A stretch of 56,340 nt of DNA, taken from positions 1-56,340 of IMG/VR virus record IMGVR_UViG_3300024343_000772, one strand, 5' to 3'. This document shows positions 23,338 through 32,466 of this stretch, piece after piece. The notes beneath the pieces were generated by a model. The model was not told the origin of the DNA, ran no database searches, and worked only from the letters and a program-made list of their open reading frames with translations. Within the stretch, counting starts at the first letter, position 1. Every line of letters starts with the position of its first letter. The DNA comes from a virus. A program made the position numbers and the translations under genes.

Positions 23338-24182
23338 TTACGTTAGAACAATTCAGTGCAATGATTCCTTCAAATAAAAATCCTGAAGCTTGGTATGAAG
23401 CAGCAGTTCCTATGTTTGAAAAATATGAAATCAATACAAACAATCGTATCGCTGGCTTCATGGCTCAGTGTGCGCATGAGTCATTAGACTTTACCCGTTT
23501 AGTAGAAAATCTTAATTATTCAGAAAAAGCATTAAACTCAGTGTTTGGTCGTTACTTTGGAAAGGGTAAAAGAAATGCAAAAGACTACGCTAGAAACCAA
23601 GAAAAAATTGCAAACTACGTCTATCAAGATGAGTTTAGGTCCAAACGAGGAGCCTTGGGAAACGTTAATCCCGGCGATGGCTGGCTCTTTAGGGGTCGAG
23701 GTATCAAGCAGCTTACAGGCAGAAATAATTACACACAATTCGCAAATACAGTAGATATGACAGCCGAAGAAGCGGCTGAGTATGTTTCAACGCCTAAGGG
23801 CGCTATTGAGTCTGCTTGTTGGTTTTGGTCTACAAATAAGTTAGAAAAATGGGCAGATAAAGGCGATAATAAAGGGTTAACTAAAAAAATTAATGGCGGT
23901 ACTATTGGTTTAGATGACCGTAATCGTCGTTGGGATGAAGCATTAGCAATCCTTGGCGGTAAAGCACCAGCCCCCAAGAAAACATCTACAAATGCAGTAC
24001 GCACTCTACGTAAAGGTATGCAAGGTGATGATGTTAAAAAGATGCAAAAGGCTATTGGCGTAACAGCTGATGGTGATTTTGGATTTGGAACTCTTACTGC
24101 CGTAAAGAAATGGCAAAAGATGAACGGTTTAACTGCAGATGGTATTGTTGGACCAGCAACTCAAGCTAAAATGTTTAGTTAG
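23334..24182 (+). CDS. Endolysin: GH19 lysozyme/chitinase-like domain plus peptidoglycan-binding domain
   Basis: A 282-residue protein. Residues 1-200 fit GH19: the catalytic Glu lies in FMAQCAHESLDFTRLVENLN, and GDGWLFRGRGIKQLTGRNNY is the signature. Residues ~215-281 are a PG_binding_1 domain (VRTLRKGMQGDDVKKMQ, then DGDFGFGTLTAVKKWQ). There is no signal peptide, so a holin should release it. It is followed by a spanin pair. Confidence 0.9.
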   Translation: MITLEQFSAMIPSNKNPEAWYEAAVPMFEKYEINTNNRIAGFMAQCAHESLDFTRLVENLNYSEKALNSVFGRYFGKGKRNAKDYARNQEKIANYVYQDEFRSKRGALGNVNPGDGWLFRGRGIKQLTGRNNYTQFANTVDMTAEEAAEYVSTPKGAIESACWFWSTNKLEKWADKGDNKGLTKKINGGTIGLDDRNRRWDEALAILGGKAPAPKKTSTNAVRTLRKGMQGDDVKKMQKAIGVTADGDFGFGTLTAVKKWQKMNGLTADGIVGPATQAKMFS

Positions 24183-24190
24183 TATAAATA
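24183..24190 (+). promoter_or_regulatory. T4-type late promoter box
   Basis: TATAAATA 30 nt upstream of the gp67-like start at 24221. Confidence 0.65.
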
Positions 24191-24220
24191 GAATATAGTT
24201 TAAACAAAGGAGGCAGTAAA

Positions 24221-24427
24221 ATGTCATTAGAAAAAATTATTGCAGCTGCAATCGAAGGCGATGCAGTTGAAGTCAATAACACGTTCAGCGAAGAAATTAG
24301 CAATCGTATCGCTTTGGCTTTAGAAGAAAAATATAAAAAAGCTATGGAAGCAAAAGCTGACGACGAAGACGAAGATGATGAAGACGAAGATGAAGATGAT
24401 GATGACGACGAGGATGACGACGAGTAA
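24221..24427 (+). CDS. 67: gp67-like prohead core protein
   Basis: A 68-residue protein with an N-terminal helix (MSLEKIIAAAIEGDAVEVNN) and a C-terminal run of some 20 Asp and Glu. This is the plan of T4 gp67, the internal-peptide precursor of the head core. It has an AGGAGG site and its own late box. The neighbouring head genes (68, 21, 22, 23) are not in this window. Confidence 0.72.
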   Translation: MSLEKIIAAAIEGDAVEVNNTFSEEISNRIALALEEKYKKAMEAKADDEDEDDEDEDEDDDDDEDDDE

Positions 24428-24444
24428 GTCGTTGATCTAAAAAT

Positions 24445-24969
24445 ATGCCATCATTCTTATATTTAGGCATTATAATCATGGCAATGGGTGGAGGCGGTGC
24501 AGTCTACTACAAATCCACCCAAGCCAAAATTGTAGAACTTGTACAATATAATGCCACATTGACAGCACAAGTAGATCAGATTGCTCAAGTTAATGAAAAG
24601 AACTTAGCAACAATTGCTGACATGCAAGCAAACTTTGAACGTCAAAGAGAGCAATATGATGAGTTGCAAAAATCATTCAGCGAAATTAACGCACAGAAAA
24701 ATCAATTGCAAAAACGCTTAGGTGACCACGATTTAGGAGCATTAGCTGCTGCTAAGCCTACATTAGTAGAAAGGGTCGTTAACGGAGCTTCTAAGAAAGC
24801 TTTTAGATGTTTTGAATTGGAATCAGGAGCTGAACTAACAGATAATGAAAGGAAAGCTAAAAATGCAAAAGCGTTTAATAGCGAGTGTCCTTGGGTTTAC
24901 GATGATCTTATCGCTAGCGGCGTGCTCATCAAATCCGATAGTGGAACCACCGCCGAAAATAATAACTGA
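24445..24969 (+). CDS. Inner-membrane spanin candidate (Rz-like)
   Basis: A 174-residue protein with an N-terminal membrane helix (residues 3-22), then a coiled coil to residue ~95 (QYDELQKSFSEINAQKNQL), and a C-terminal domain with two Cys. This is the plan of i-spanins, which join an outer-membrane lipoprotein to fuse the membranes at lysis. The next gene starts inside it in another frame, as Rz1 does in Rz. Confidence 0.75.
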   Translation: MPSFLYLGIIIMAMGGGGAVYYKSTQAKIVELVQYNATLTAQVDQIAQVNEKNLATIADMQANFERQREQYDELQKSFSEINAQKNQLQKRLGDHDLGALAAAKPTLVERVVNGASKKAFRCFELESGAELTDNERKAKNAKAFNSECPWVYDDLIASGVLIKSDSGTTAENNN

Positions 24970-25225
24970 AACAGAATACGTTAAACCATCTAAACCAATT
25001 GTTCCTAATCCTCCTCAATTAACTATGAGAGAAATAGAATTTATAATTGTAACTCCAGAAAATGTAGATGAAGTATTCGCAAAACTAAAATCTGAAGATA
25101 AGGCAATATTTGGTTTAACGGATAAAGGTTATGGAGATATAGCTTTGAATCTTGCAGATTTAAGAGCATACATTCAACAACAAAAGAAAATCATAGGCAT
25201 ATACGAATCTCAGTATGACCAGTAA
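24863..25225 (+). CDS. Outer-membrane spanin lipoprotein candidate (Rz1-like)
   Basis: A 120-residue protein starting at the ATG at 24863. The leader MQKRLIASVLGFTMILSLAAC ends in a lipobox (LAAC). A proline-rich stretch (EPPPKI, KPSKPIVPNPPQ) follows, typical of o-spanins, and then a helical domain. The first 107 nt lie inside the i-spanin gene in a different frame. It is longer than lambda Rz1. Confidence 0.78.
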   Translation: MQKRLIASVLGFTMILSLAACSSNPIVEPPPKIITETEYVKPSKPIVPNPPQLTMREIEFIIVTPENVDEVFAKLKSEDKAIFGLTDKGYGDIALNLADLRAYIQQQKKIIGIYESQYDQ

Positions 25226-25309
25226 GAATAGCAGTTATGCTATAAAAAAGTCTATTTTGTTGAACCAACCAGCCCAATATTCATAAATATAGATATATCA
25301 TTTCTAGTG

Positions 25310-25326
25310 TGATTATATTATAATCA
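25310..25326. repeat. 17-bp perfect palindrome
   Basis: TGATTATA-T-TATAATCA in the 152-nt gap between the spanin gene and the gene at 25378. It is AT-rich, with no T-run. It could be an operator or a chance match in AT-rich DNA. Confidence 0.5.
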
Positions 25327-25377
25327 TGGAGTTCGCCACTAGCCTCCGTTATCAAAAGGCATTAAAGGAATAATATA

Positions 25378-25872
25378 TTGTCAAAAGAACAAACTAATTG
25401 GGAAACAGATATACGCCTAATACAAAGTGATATCAAACAAATCCAAAAGTTCTTTAACAAGGTTGAATCATCAATGGAACTTATGGTCGACCTTAGTAAA
25501 AACGTTGCTGTCCAGTCAGAAGTAATCGCTTTTACAAAAGAAAAGTTAGAAGAAATTGAACGTACGGTTGACGAAACTAGACGTAATGAAGATTTACGTT
25601 TACAAGTATTGAGCGATAGGTTAGAAGAATACAGACGATCGTCTCGTGGAGACCATGAAAAACTTGCGCAGCACAACGCTGAAAAACGAGCTATGAGTAA
25701 TAAAGAAATACTTGAAAAGCTTGAAGTAATGGAACGTGGTTTGCATTCTCGTATCAACGATCAGAATAAAAAAGTTAATGCCCTAGAAAATTGGAAATAC
25801 TATATGATGGGTATTGGCGGGGTAATCGTTCTTCTTGTCGCGCGAATTAATTGGCCATATCTTTTTAATTAA
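25378..25872 (+). CDS. Coiled-coil protein with C-terminal membrane helix (holin-region candidate)
   Basis: A 164-residue protein that appears to use TTG (25378) with AAAGGA upstream; no suitable ATG exists near the N-terminus. Residues 1-135 are a charged coiled coil and residues ~140-160 a single membrane helix (MMGIGGVIVLLVARINW). The layout recalls XhlA/DUF7201-type proteins beside phage lysis genes. A holin-like role is possible. Confidence 0.6.
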   Translation: MSKEQTNWETDIRLIQSDIKQIQKFFNKVESSMELMVDLSKNVAVQSEVIAFTKEKLEEIERTVDETRRNEDLRLQVLSDRLEEYRRSSRGDHEKLAQHNAEKRAMSNKEILEKLEVMERGLHSRINDQNKKVNALENWKYYMMGIGGVIVLLVARINWPYLFN

Positions 25873-25876
25873 GTTG

Positions 25877-25905
25877 TGTACATCTGACAGATTCCGGCGT
25901 ATAAT
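25877..25905 (+). promoter_or_regulatory. Sigma70-type promoter before the primase
   Basis: TGTACA (25877-25882), 17-nt spacer, TATAAT (25900-25905), 33 nt before the gp61 start. Confidence 0.6.
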
Positions 25906-25937
25906 GTTATTATCACGCAACATGGAATCAATTTATA

Positions 25938-26948
25938 ATGGTAGATTTTGTAGACATACAATATGCTCAAATGCTTTCTGGTCGTCTAGATCAGTTTAAG
26001 ATAAAACATACTAATCCGTATAAAATCAACTTTCGTTGTCCTATCTGTGGTGACTCTCAAAAGTCACGCTCAAAGGCACGCGCTTGGTTGTTAGAACGAG
26101 ACAACAAATTCTCATTCTATTGTCATAATTGTAATGCTTCTCAAGGATTTTCATATTTCCTTAAAGGCCAAGATATGCAATTATACAATGATTACGTAGC
26201 TGATAAGTTTGTAGGTAAAGCTAATAATACTATTAAGGATACCAAACAAGACGATGATAAGTTTAAGACTAAGGCTCCTGTTTTTAACAAAACAAATCCT
26301 CTTGCCAAAATTAAAAAGGTAAGTCAGCTTAACCATGATCATCCTATAAAGCGTTATATCAATCAACGTAAAATTCCACCATCACATCATTACCGTTTAT
26401 ATTTTGCGCGTAAGTTTAAAACATGGATTAATGAAATTATTCCTGGTAAGTTTCAAAGTGTAAAGCACGACGAACCTCGTTTAATCATTCCGTTTCTAGA
26501 CGAACGCGGTAATTGTTTTGGTGTCTCAGCGCGTGGATTTGATCCTGAAGGTATCAGATATATAACTATAATGTTTGAAGATAGACCAAAGATATTTGGT
26601 TTAGATAAAGTAGATCAAACCCAAATATATTATATTGTAGAAGGCGCTATTGACAGTTTCTTCTTATCAAATGCAATATCTATGAATGGTGCTGAAGGTA
26701 ATAGTAATTCTGCTAACGATAACGCTGTATATGTCTTTGATGCAGAGCCTAGAAATAAAGAGATATGCAATCGCATGGAGAAGGTTATTAAGAACGGCCA
26801 TAAAGTTTGTATTTGGCCATCTGATATAGATGGTAAAGATATAAACGAAATGTTTCTAGCAGGATTAAATCCTGAAAGAATAATAGAAGAAAATACGTAC
26901 TATGGTTTAACAGCCGAATTAAAATTAGCCGCATGGCGCAAAACTTGA
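25938..26948 (+). CDS. 61: gp61 DNA primase
   Basis: A 336-residue protein. The N-terminal zinc finger is CPICGD and YCHNCN (residues ~35-65), with QKSRSKARAWLL between. A TOPRIM-type core follows (YIVEGAIDSFFLSNA, and AVYVFDAEPRNKE). It makes lagging-strand primers with gp41. It is followed 10 nt later by thyX. Confidence 0.92.
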   Translation: MVDFVDIQYAQMLSGRLDQFKIKHTNPYKINFRCPICGDSQKSRSKARAWLLERDNKFSFYCHNCNASQGFSYFLKGQDMQLYNDYVADKFVGKANNTIKDTKQDDDKFKTKAPVFNKTNPLAKIKKVSQLNHDHPIKRYINQRKIPPSHHYRLYFARKFKTWINEIIPGKFQSVKHDEPRLIIPFLDERGNCFGVSARGFDPEGIRYITIMFEDRPKIFGLDKVDQTQIYYIVEGAIDSFFLSNAISMNGAEGNSNSANDNAVYVFDAEPRNKEICNRMEKVIKNGHKVCIWPSDIDGKDINEMFLAGLNPERIIEENTYYGLTAELKLAAWRKT

Positions 26949-26958
26949 AGGATTAAAA

Positions 26959-27630
26959 ATGAAAGCTAGACTAATCGCATATTCACAACCATCCAAAGAT
27001 GAAATCATTGGTTTGGACGACGTACAAGATTTAATCGCGTACTGCGCAAGAGTATCAAACCCATCGAACCAATTAAACCAAGAAACAGCTCCTAAGCTAT
27101 TGTCATATCTTGCTAAACATGCTCATTGGTCACCGTTTGAAATGGCTAATGCTACTATGGAAATTGAAACAACCCGTGATATCGCTCGCCAAATGTTACG
27201 TCATCGTTCATTTGCATTCCAAGAGTTTAGCCAACGCTATGCTGATATCCGTGACCTAGATAGTAAAATGGTTGTTCGTAAAGCTAGATTACAAGATCCA
27301 AAAAATCGGCAAAACAGCGTTATGACTGACGATGTATCTCTGCATATGGCTTGGGAAGTTCATCAACGAAATGTTTGGAACGAAGCAATGAAATCATATG
27401 CGTGGGCTATTGAAAATGGTATCGCAAAAGAACAGGCTCGTGCTATTTTACCTGAAGGTAATACACCAAGTCGTTTATATATGCAAGGTTCTATTCGTTC
27501 GTGGATCCATTATATTGAACTACGTTCGTCTAATGGAACACAACAAGAACATATGGAAATTGCTATTGCTTGTGCCGAAGCCATCACAAAAATATTCCCA
27601 AGCATCGGCGCTTTTATTCAAAAAGATTGA
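26959..27630 (+). CDS. thyX: Flavin-dependent thymidylate synthase ThyX
   Basis: A 223-residue protein that makes dTMP from dUMP with FAD and methylene-THF. The signature RHRxxSxxxxSxR is present as RHRSFAFQEFSQR (81-93), with Ala at the first Ser position. HWSPFEMANATMEI and TPSRLYMQGSIRSWIHYIELR complete the active site. It lies upstream of the ribonucleotide reductase genes. Confidence 0.95.
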   Translation: MKARLIAYSQPSKDEIIGLDDVQDLIAYCARVSNPSNQLNQETAPKLLSYLAKHAHWSPFEMANATMEIETTRDIARQMLRHRSFAFQEFSQRYADIRDLDSKMVVRKARLQDPKNRQNSVMTDDVSLHMAWEVHQRNVWNEAMKSYAWAIENGIAKEQARAILPEGNTPSRLYMQGSIRSWIHYIELRSSNGTQQEHMEIAIACAEAITKIFPSIGAFIQKD

Positions 27631-27746
27631 CATATTACCACATATGTGGTACCGTAGTTGATAAATACACCTACCAATTGATAGACTCATTGGTAGAATT
27701 CCAAATAAAAGTAGTAAACGTTGCATAGTTTTGTGATGCGTACTAC
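27627..27746 (+). promoter_or_regulatory. Structured regulatory region ahead of nrdB
   Basis: TTGACA (27627-27632) overlaps the thyX stop; at 17 nt the -10 would be TACCGT (27650), which is poor. Between them lies a perfect 16-bp palindrome TACCACATATGTGGTA (27636-27651). Two hairpins follow: CTACCAAT (27671-27678) with ATTGGTAG (27689-27696), and GTAGTA (27711-27716) with TACTAC (27741-27746), the latter enclosing GCAT/ATGC. Together they suggest an operator plus a folded leader. Confidence 0.6.
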
Positions 27747-27773
27747 TTTACACTTTTAAACAAAGAGGCGCCT

Positions 27774-29069
27774 ATGATGTTAGAGAATACGCAACCAATT
27801 TCAAATGTAATAGAACTATTAAGACCGGTTAATTATGTAACAAAACGTGACGGAACTACAAAAGATTTCGATAAAGACAAGATTACAGCAGCCGTAGAAA
27901 AAGCTATGAAAGGTATTGGAATTAGAAGTAAAAACTTATCAAGTGAGATTACTTCTGAAGTCGTAGAAACTATCAATCTAGAATCAAATGATGTTATTGT
28001 AAATGTTGATACTATCCATAAAACAGTAGAGAATGTTATAATGGATATGGGTTTACACGATTTAGCTCGTGAGTATATCCTATTTCGTTTTAACAACAAA
28101 CCAGACATCTTTCGTAAGCGCACAAGCTTAAAGCCATACGAGTATCCTCAACTAGTAGAATATACTGACGCTATTCGTCATTCATATTGGGTACACACTG
28201 AGTTTAATTATTCAGCTGATATTCAAGACATGAAGGTCCGTATGAAACCAGAAGAAGTCGAAATCGTAAAGAAAGCCATGTTGGCTATCTCTCAAATTGA
28301 AGTTGCAGTTAAAACTTTCTGGGCTAAAATTGGCGATAGATTTCCTAAACCTGAAATCGCGGCAGTTGGTATTACATTTGGCGAATCAGAAGTTCGTCAT
28401 GCCGATGCATATTCAAACTTAATCGAAATTATGGGTCTTAATGAAGAGTTTGAAAAAGTAGTAGAAGTACCTGCGATGAAAAAGCGTATTGCTTATTTAG
28501 AGCAATCAATTGGTTCTCCTGCAGATGATAAAGACTATTTCCACAAAATCATTCTATTCTCTATGTTTGTTGAAAACGTATCTTTATTCTCTCAGTTCTT
28601 AATTATGATGGCTTTCAATAAACACAAGAATGTTCTTAAAGGTATTTCAAATGCAGTTGAAGCAACATCAAAAGAAGAAGATATCCACGCTCGTTTCGGA
28701 TTTGAGCTTGTAAATATTATCCGTGAAGAAAACCCTGAATGGTTCGATAAAGATAGTAACAATGAAGTTAATCGTCTTTGCCGTGATGCGTTCAAAGCCG
28801 AGTCTGCAATCGTTGATTGGATTTATGCCGAGCATGATTTAGACTTTTTACCCAAAGCAACAGTGAAAGAATTCCTTAAGCATCGCTTTAATCAATCGTT
28901 AAAAGCTATTGATATGAAGCCTTTGTACGAGGTTGATGAAGAAGCAATTGCAAGTACTGAATGGTTCGTAGAAGAAATCCTAAGTACCAAAAATGTTGAT
29001 TTCTTTGTCAAGCGTTCGACCGCTTATTCTAAGAAGACAAAGGCATTCACTGAAGACGATTTATTTTAA
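27774..29069 (+). CDS. nrdB: Ribonucleotide reductase beta subunit NrdB with N-terminal ATP-cone
   Basis: A 431-residue protein. Residues ~18-105 form an ATP-cone (VTKRDGTTKDFDKDKITAAV, and GLHDLAREYILFRF), a regulatory domain usually on NrdA. The R2 body follows with metal ligands in ESEVRHADAY (E, H and the radical Tyr at +7), MFVENVSLFSQF and KEEDIHARFG. ATP-cones fused to NrdB are known from a few class I enzymes, where dATP drives inhibitory oligomers. Start is at 27774 or the next codon, also ATG. Confidence 0.93.
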   Translation: MMLENTQPISNVIELLRPVNYVTKRDGTTKDFDKDKITAAVEKAMKGIGIRSKNLSSEITSEVVETINLESNDVIVNVDTIHKTVENVIMDMGLHDLAREYILFRFNNKPDIFRKRTSLKPYEYPQLVEYTDAIRHSYWVHTEFNYSADIQDMKVRMKPEEVEIVKKAMLAISQIEVAVKTFWAKIGDRFPKPEIAAVGITFGESEVRHADAYSNLIEIMGLNEEFEKVVEVPAMKKRIAYLEQSIGSPADDKDYFHKIILFSMFVENVSLFSQFLIMMAFNKHKNVLKGISNAVEATSKEEDIHARFGFELVNIIREENPEWFDKDSNNEVNRLCRDAFKAESAIVDWIYAEHDLDFLPKATVKEFLKHRFNQSLKAIDMKPLYEVDEEAIASTEWFVEEILSTKNVDFFVKRSTAYSKKTKAFTEDDLF

Positions 29070-29080
29070 GGAAGTATATT

Positions 29081-30778
29081 ATGAGAAAATACAAAAAATT
29101 CTATTGGCTAAATGATGACTCCAAGACATTTTTGTCGCGCGGTTATCTAGAAGAAAAAGAAAAGCCGCAAGACCGTATCCGTTTCATTGCTGATAAAGCT
29201 GAATGGTACCTTAAGGATATGGCAAAAACAAAAGCAGGTAAAGCTTCTTATGACGGCTTTTCTGATAAATTTTATGACTACATGAGTCGTGGTTTTTATT
29301 CCCTAGCATCCCCTATTTGGGCAAACTATGGTAAAGAACGTGGGTTGCCAGTATCATGTTTTGGATCGTACATCGATGATAGCATGTCAGCAATCTTATT
29401 CGGCCATGCAGAAAATGGCATGTTGATGAAAAATGGTGGTGGTACATCAGGTTATTTTGGCGCAATCAGACACCGTGGAGCTCCTATCCGAGACTCAGGT
29501 GAATCTTCAGGTTCTGTGCACTTCATGCAGATGTACGATACTTTGGCTTCAGTCGTATCACAAGGTTCAGTACGTCGTGGTTTCTTTGCTGCATATCAAG
29601 ACATTGAACACCCAGACGCTGACGAGTTTCTAGACATTGGCACAGAAGGTAATCCTATTCAAGGGTTAACAACTGGCATCAATGTTAGTAACAAATTCAT
29701 TGATGAAATGAAAGCTGGAGATCCAGACAAACGTCGTCTATGGGCGAAGGTACTACAACGTCGTTCTGAAATTGGTTTCCCTTATATTCTATTTTCAGAT
29801 AACGTAAACGATGGTCGTCCACAAGTATATAAAGATAAGGATATGAGAGTACACGCTTCAAATATGTGTGCTGAAATCGCATTACCATCTTCACATGAGG
29901 AAACGTTTACATGCGTATTGTCTTCTCTTAATGTTTTACATTGGGATGAAATCAAAGAAACAGATGCGATTGAAACATTGACTATGTTCCTTGATACGGT
30001 ATGCGAAGAGTTTGTTCGTAAAACAGCTGGTCAAATCTATATGAAACGTGCTCGTGATTTTGCTCTGAAACACCGTGCACTTGGTGCTGGTATTTTAGGA
30101 TGGCATTCACATCTACAGTCTAAGATGATTTCCTTTGAGTCAAAAGAAGCTGCTCAACTAAATCTTGAAATTGCTAAAACAATGCAAGAACGTTCGTATG
30201 AAGCGTCTCGTCAAATGGCTAAAACATTAGGTGAACCAGAATTACTTGAAGGTTATGGAATGCGTAATACCACAACAATGGCTATTGCTCCTACTAAATC
30301 ATCGAGTTTTATCCTTGGTCAAGTATCACAATCTATTGAGCCAGAATTCTCTAACGCTTATGTTAAAGATCTAGCGAAAATGAAAGTTACTATTCGCAAT
30401 CCATATTTAAAAGAATTGTTAATTAGTAAAGAACAAGATACGCCAGATGTATGGGAATCAATTAAAAACCGTGACGGATCTGTTCAGCATCTTGAGTTCT
30501 TAACTGAAGACGAACGTGCAGTATTTAAAACTTTCTCAGAGATTAGTCCAAATACTATTATTGACCAAGCTGCAATTCGTCAACAGTACGTTGATCAAAG
30601 TCAAAGCTTAAACTTAATGTTAGATCCAGATATGACTGTCAAAGATATTAATGCCCTATATTTGTACGCAAACGAGATGGGTGTTAAGAGTTTATATTAT
30701 GCTTATTCTATGTCAGCAGCACAATCTCTTACGAGGAAACGTGTTATGTCAGCAGATTGCGCAGCGTGTGAAGCATAA
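29081..30778 (+). CDS. nrdA: Ribonucleotide reductase alpha subunit NrdA, lacking the ATP-cone
   Basis: A 565-residue protein, short for NrdA (about 750). It starts directly in the catalytic body without the N-terminal ATP-cone. Active-site residues are visible: [20 protein letters not shown] with the radical Cys, FTCVLSSLN, and the YY pair in SLYYAYSM. The C-terminal thiol pair is CAAC, just before the end. It lies 11 nt after nrdB. Allosteric activity control must come from the NrdB cone. Confidence 0.95.
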   Translation: MRKYKKFYWLNDDSKTFLSRGYLEEKEKPQDRIRFIADKAEWYLKDMAKTKAGKASYDGFSDKFYDYMSRGFYSLASPIWANYGKERGLPVSCFGSYIDDSMSAILFGHAENGMLMKNGGGTSGYFGAIRHRGAPIRDSGESSGSVHFMQMYDTLASVVSQGSVRRGFFAAYQDIEHPDADEFLDIGTEGNPIQGLTTGINVSNKFIDEMKAGDPDKRRLWAKVLQRRSEIGFPYILFSDNVNDGRPQVYKDKDMRVHASNMCAEIALPSSHEETFTCVLSSLNVLHWDEIKETDAIETLTMFLDTVCEEFVRKTAGQIYMKRARDFALKHRALGAGILGWHSHLQSKMISFESKEAAQLNLEIAKTMQERSYEASRQMAKTLGEPELLEGYGMRNTTTMAIAPTKSSSFILGQVSQSIEPEFSNAYVKDLAKMKVTIRNPYLKELLISKEQDTPDVWESIKNRDGSVQHLEFLTEDERAVFKTFSEISPNTIIDQAAIRQQYVDQSQSLNLMLDPDMTVKDINALYLYANEMGVKSLYYAYSMSAAQSLTRKRVMSADCAACEA

Positions 30779-30785
30779 AAATAAT

Positions 30786-31979
30786 ATGGAATATATGAAA
30801 TACTTTGAAAACACGATTGACGAATACAAATCAGACGGAAGATATAGAGTCTTTAACGATATATTGAGAGAGCGGGGGAATTTCCCTCGCTCAATCTGGT
30901 ATGGAAAATATGCTCCAAAGAATATAGTTAACTGGTGCTCAAATGATTATTTGGGCATGGGTCAAAATCAGTATGTTATTGATGCTATGCACACAGCTCT
31001 GGATCAAACCGGTGCTGGTTCTGGAGGAACAAGAAATATTGGTGGAACATCTCACTATCACGTAACACTTGAAAGAGAATTAGCATCTTTACATAAAACA
31101 GAGTCTTCATTACTTTTCTCTAGTGCTTATGTAGCAAATGAGTGGACTTTAATAGCCTTATCTAGAATCATACCAAATATCTGTTTTATATCAGATAACA
31201 AAAATCATGCTTCTTTAATCATGGGAATAAAACATTCTCGTAGTGAAAAAAGAGTATTTAAACATAACGATATGAACGATTTAGAAGCAACGTTAAAGAA
31301 AGTCGTTAAACAAAAATTAAATCCTGTAATCGTATTCGAGTCCGTGTATAGTATGGACGGTGATATATCTCCTATCAAAGATATTGTTGCGTTGGCGCAT
31401 AAATATAACGCGTTAACTTATATTGATGAAGTTCACGCAGTAGGTTTATATGGTGAGACTGGTGGCGGATATTGTGAACAATTAAACATGTACTCTGACG
31501 ATATAGATATAATTAACGGAACGCTTGGTAAAGCTTTCGGTGTACAAGGAGGTTATATTGCAGCTAATAAAACGATTGTTGATGCTATTAGATCAGTCGC
31601 AAGCGGATTTATATTCACAACATCCATCTCACCTGTTTTGTGTGCTGGGGCTATCGCCTCTATAAATTACGTAAAAGATCACAAATCACTTAGAGAAAAA
31701 CATCAATCAAAAACTAAGCAGCTTAAGAAAATGCTTAGAAGAAGGAATATACCAGTGCATGAAAATGCATGTACTCATATTGTTCCTATAATGGTAAACG
31801 ACGCGTTTAAATGCAAAGAAGCAAGCGATCGGTTACTTAACGAATACGGCATATATATTCAAGCAATCAACTCACCAACTGTAGAAGCTGGAACAGAAAG
31901 ATTGCGCATTGCTCCGACTCCATTCCACACAGATAACATGATGATGGAGTTGGTATCAGCTCTAAGGGATGTATTATAA
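30786..31979 (+). CDS. hemA: 5-aminolevulinate synthase (Shemin pathway)
   Basis: A 397-residue protein that condenses glycine and succinyl-CoA to 5-aminolevulinate, the first step to heme in alphaproteobacteria. It is near full length. Family hallmarks: [47 protein letters not shown] and the PLP lysine K249 in NGTLGKAFG. The start is the ATG at 30786, 8 nt after nrdA; ATG 30795 is an alternative. It follows nrdB-nrdA, so it should be expressed with them. ALA synthase genes have been described in phage sequences from aquatic habitats, often together with bilin genes. Confidence 0.95.
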   Translation: MEYMKYFENTIDEYKSDGRYRVFNDILRERGNFPRSIWYGKYAPKNIVNWCSNDYLGMGQNQYVIDAMHTALDQTGAGSGGTRNIGGTSHYHVTLERELASLHKTESSLLFSSAYVANEWTLIALSRIIPNICFISDNKNHASLIMGIKHSRSEKRVFKHNDMNDLEATLKKVVKQKLNPVIVFESVYSMDGDISPIKDIVALAHKYNALTYIDEVHAVGLYGETGGGYCEQLNMYSDDIDIINGTLGKAFGVQGGYIAANKTIVDAIRSVASGFIFTTSISPVLCAGAIASINYVKDHKSLREKHQSKTKQLKKMLRRRNIPVHENACTHIVPIMVNDAFKCKEASDRLLNEYGIYIQAINSPTVEAGTERLRIAPTPFHTDNMMMELVSALRDVL

Positions 31980-32452
31980 TGAATCAATTACAAGCCGCTT
32001 TCTTTAGCGGTCAAACACAGAAAGATAATAGTATGACTAAGATTAAAAAAGCCTTTTGGTTTGTATTAGGCATCCTCTTGGTAGGCGTAGCTTATTTAGG
32101 AGTATTACTACCTGGACTACCGTGGAGTACACCTATTTTAGGGGCGACGTTTTGTTTTGCCAAGTCCTCCGACCGTTTACACAACTGGATTATGAACCAC
32201 CCAAGGTTTGGTCCATTTGTTAAAAACTGGTCTAAACTAAGAGTTTACCCTCAAAAAGCAAAATATTTAATGGTTGCAGTAATGTCAACATCATTAGGAT
32301 TTATGTATTTTGGTACGGGAAATATAAAAGCAACATTGTATATGTTTATTATGTTTGCACTAATCGTTATTTGGGCATGGCGTTACCCAGGTAGTAAAGC
32401 GGAAGCAGAACGTCGTATTGAAGCCGGTGAAAAAATCGGTTGGTTAAAGTAA
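31979..32452 (+). CDS. DUF454 (YbaN-like) inner-membrane protein
   Basis: A 157-residue protein from the ATG that overlaps the hemA stop (TAATG); an ATG at 32033 would give the usual family start MTKIKKAFW. The DUF454 pattern is clear: LGVLLPGLPWSTPILGATFC then FAKSSDRLHNWIMNHPRFGP, with about three membrane helices. Function of the family is unsettled. Here it is tied by overlap to ALA synthase. Confidence 0.82.
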   Translation: MNQLQAAFFSGQTQKDNSMTKIKKAFWFVLGILLVGVAYLGVLLPGLPWSTPILGATFCFAKSSDRLHNWIMNHPRFGPFVKNWSKLRVYPQKAKYLMVAVMSTSLGFMYFGTGNIKATLYMFIMFALIVIWAWRYPGSKAEAERRIEAGEKIGWLK

Positions 32453-32466
32453 AGGATATGGTTAAC

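Noticed and set aside
25310-25326. 17-bp palindrome as a terminator or origin
   Set aside because: There is no T-run and no cluster of repeats; the site is AT-rich and may be chance.
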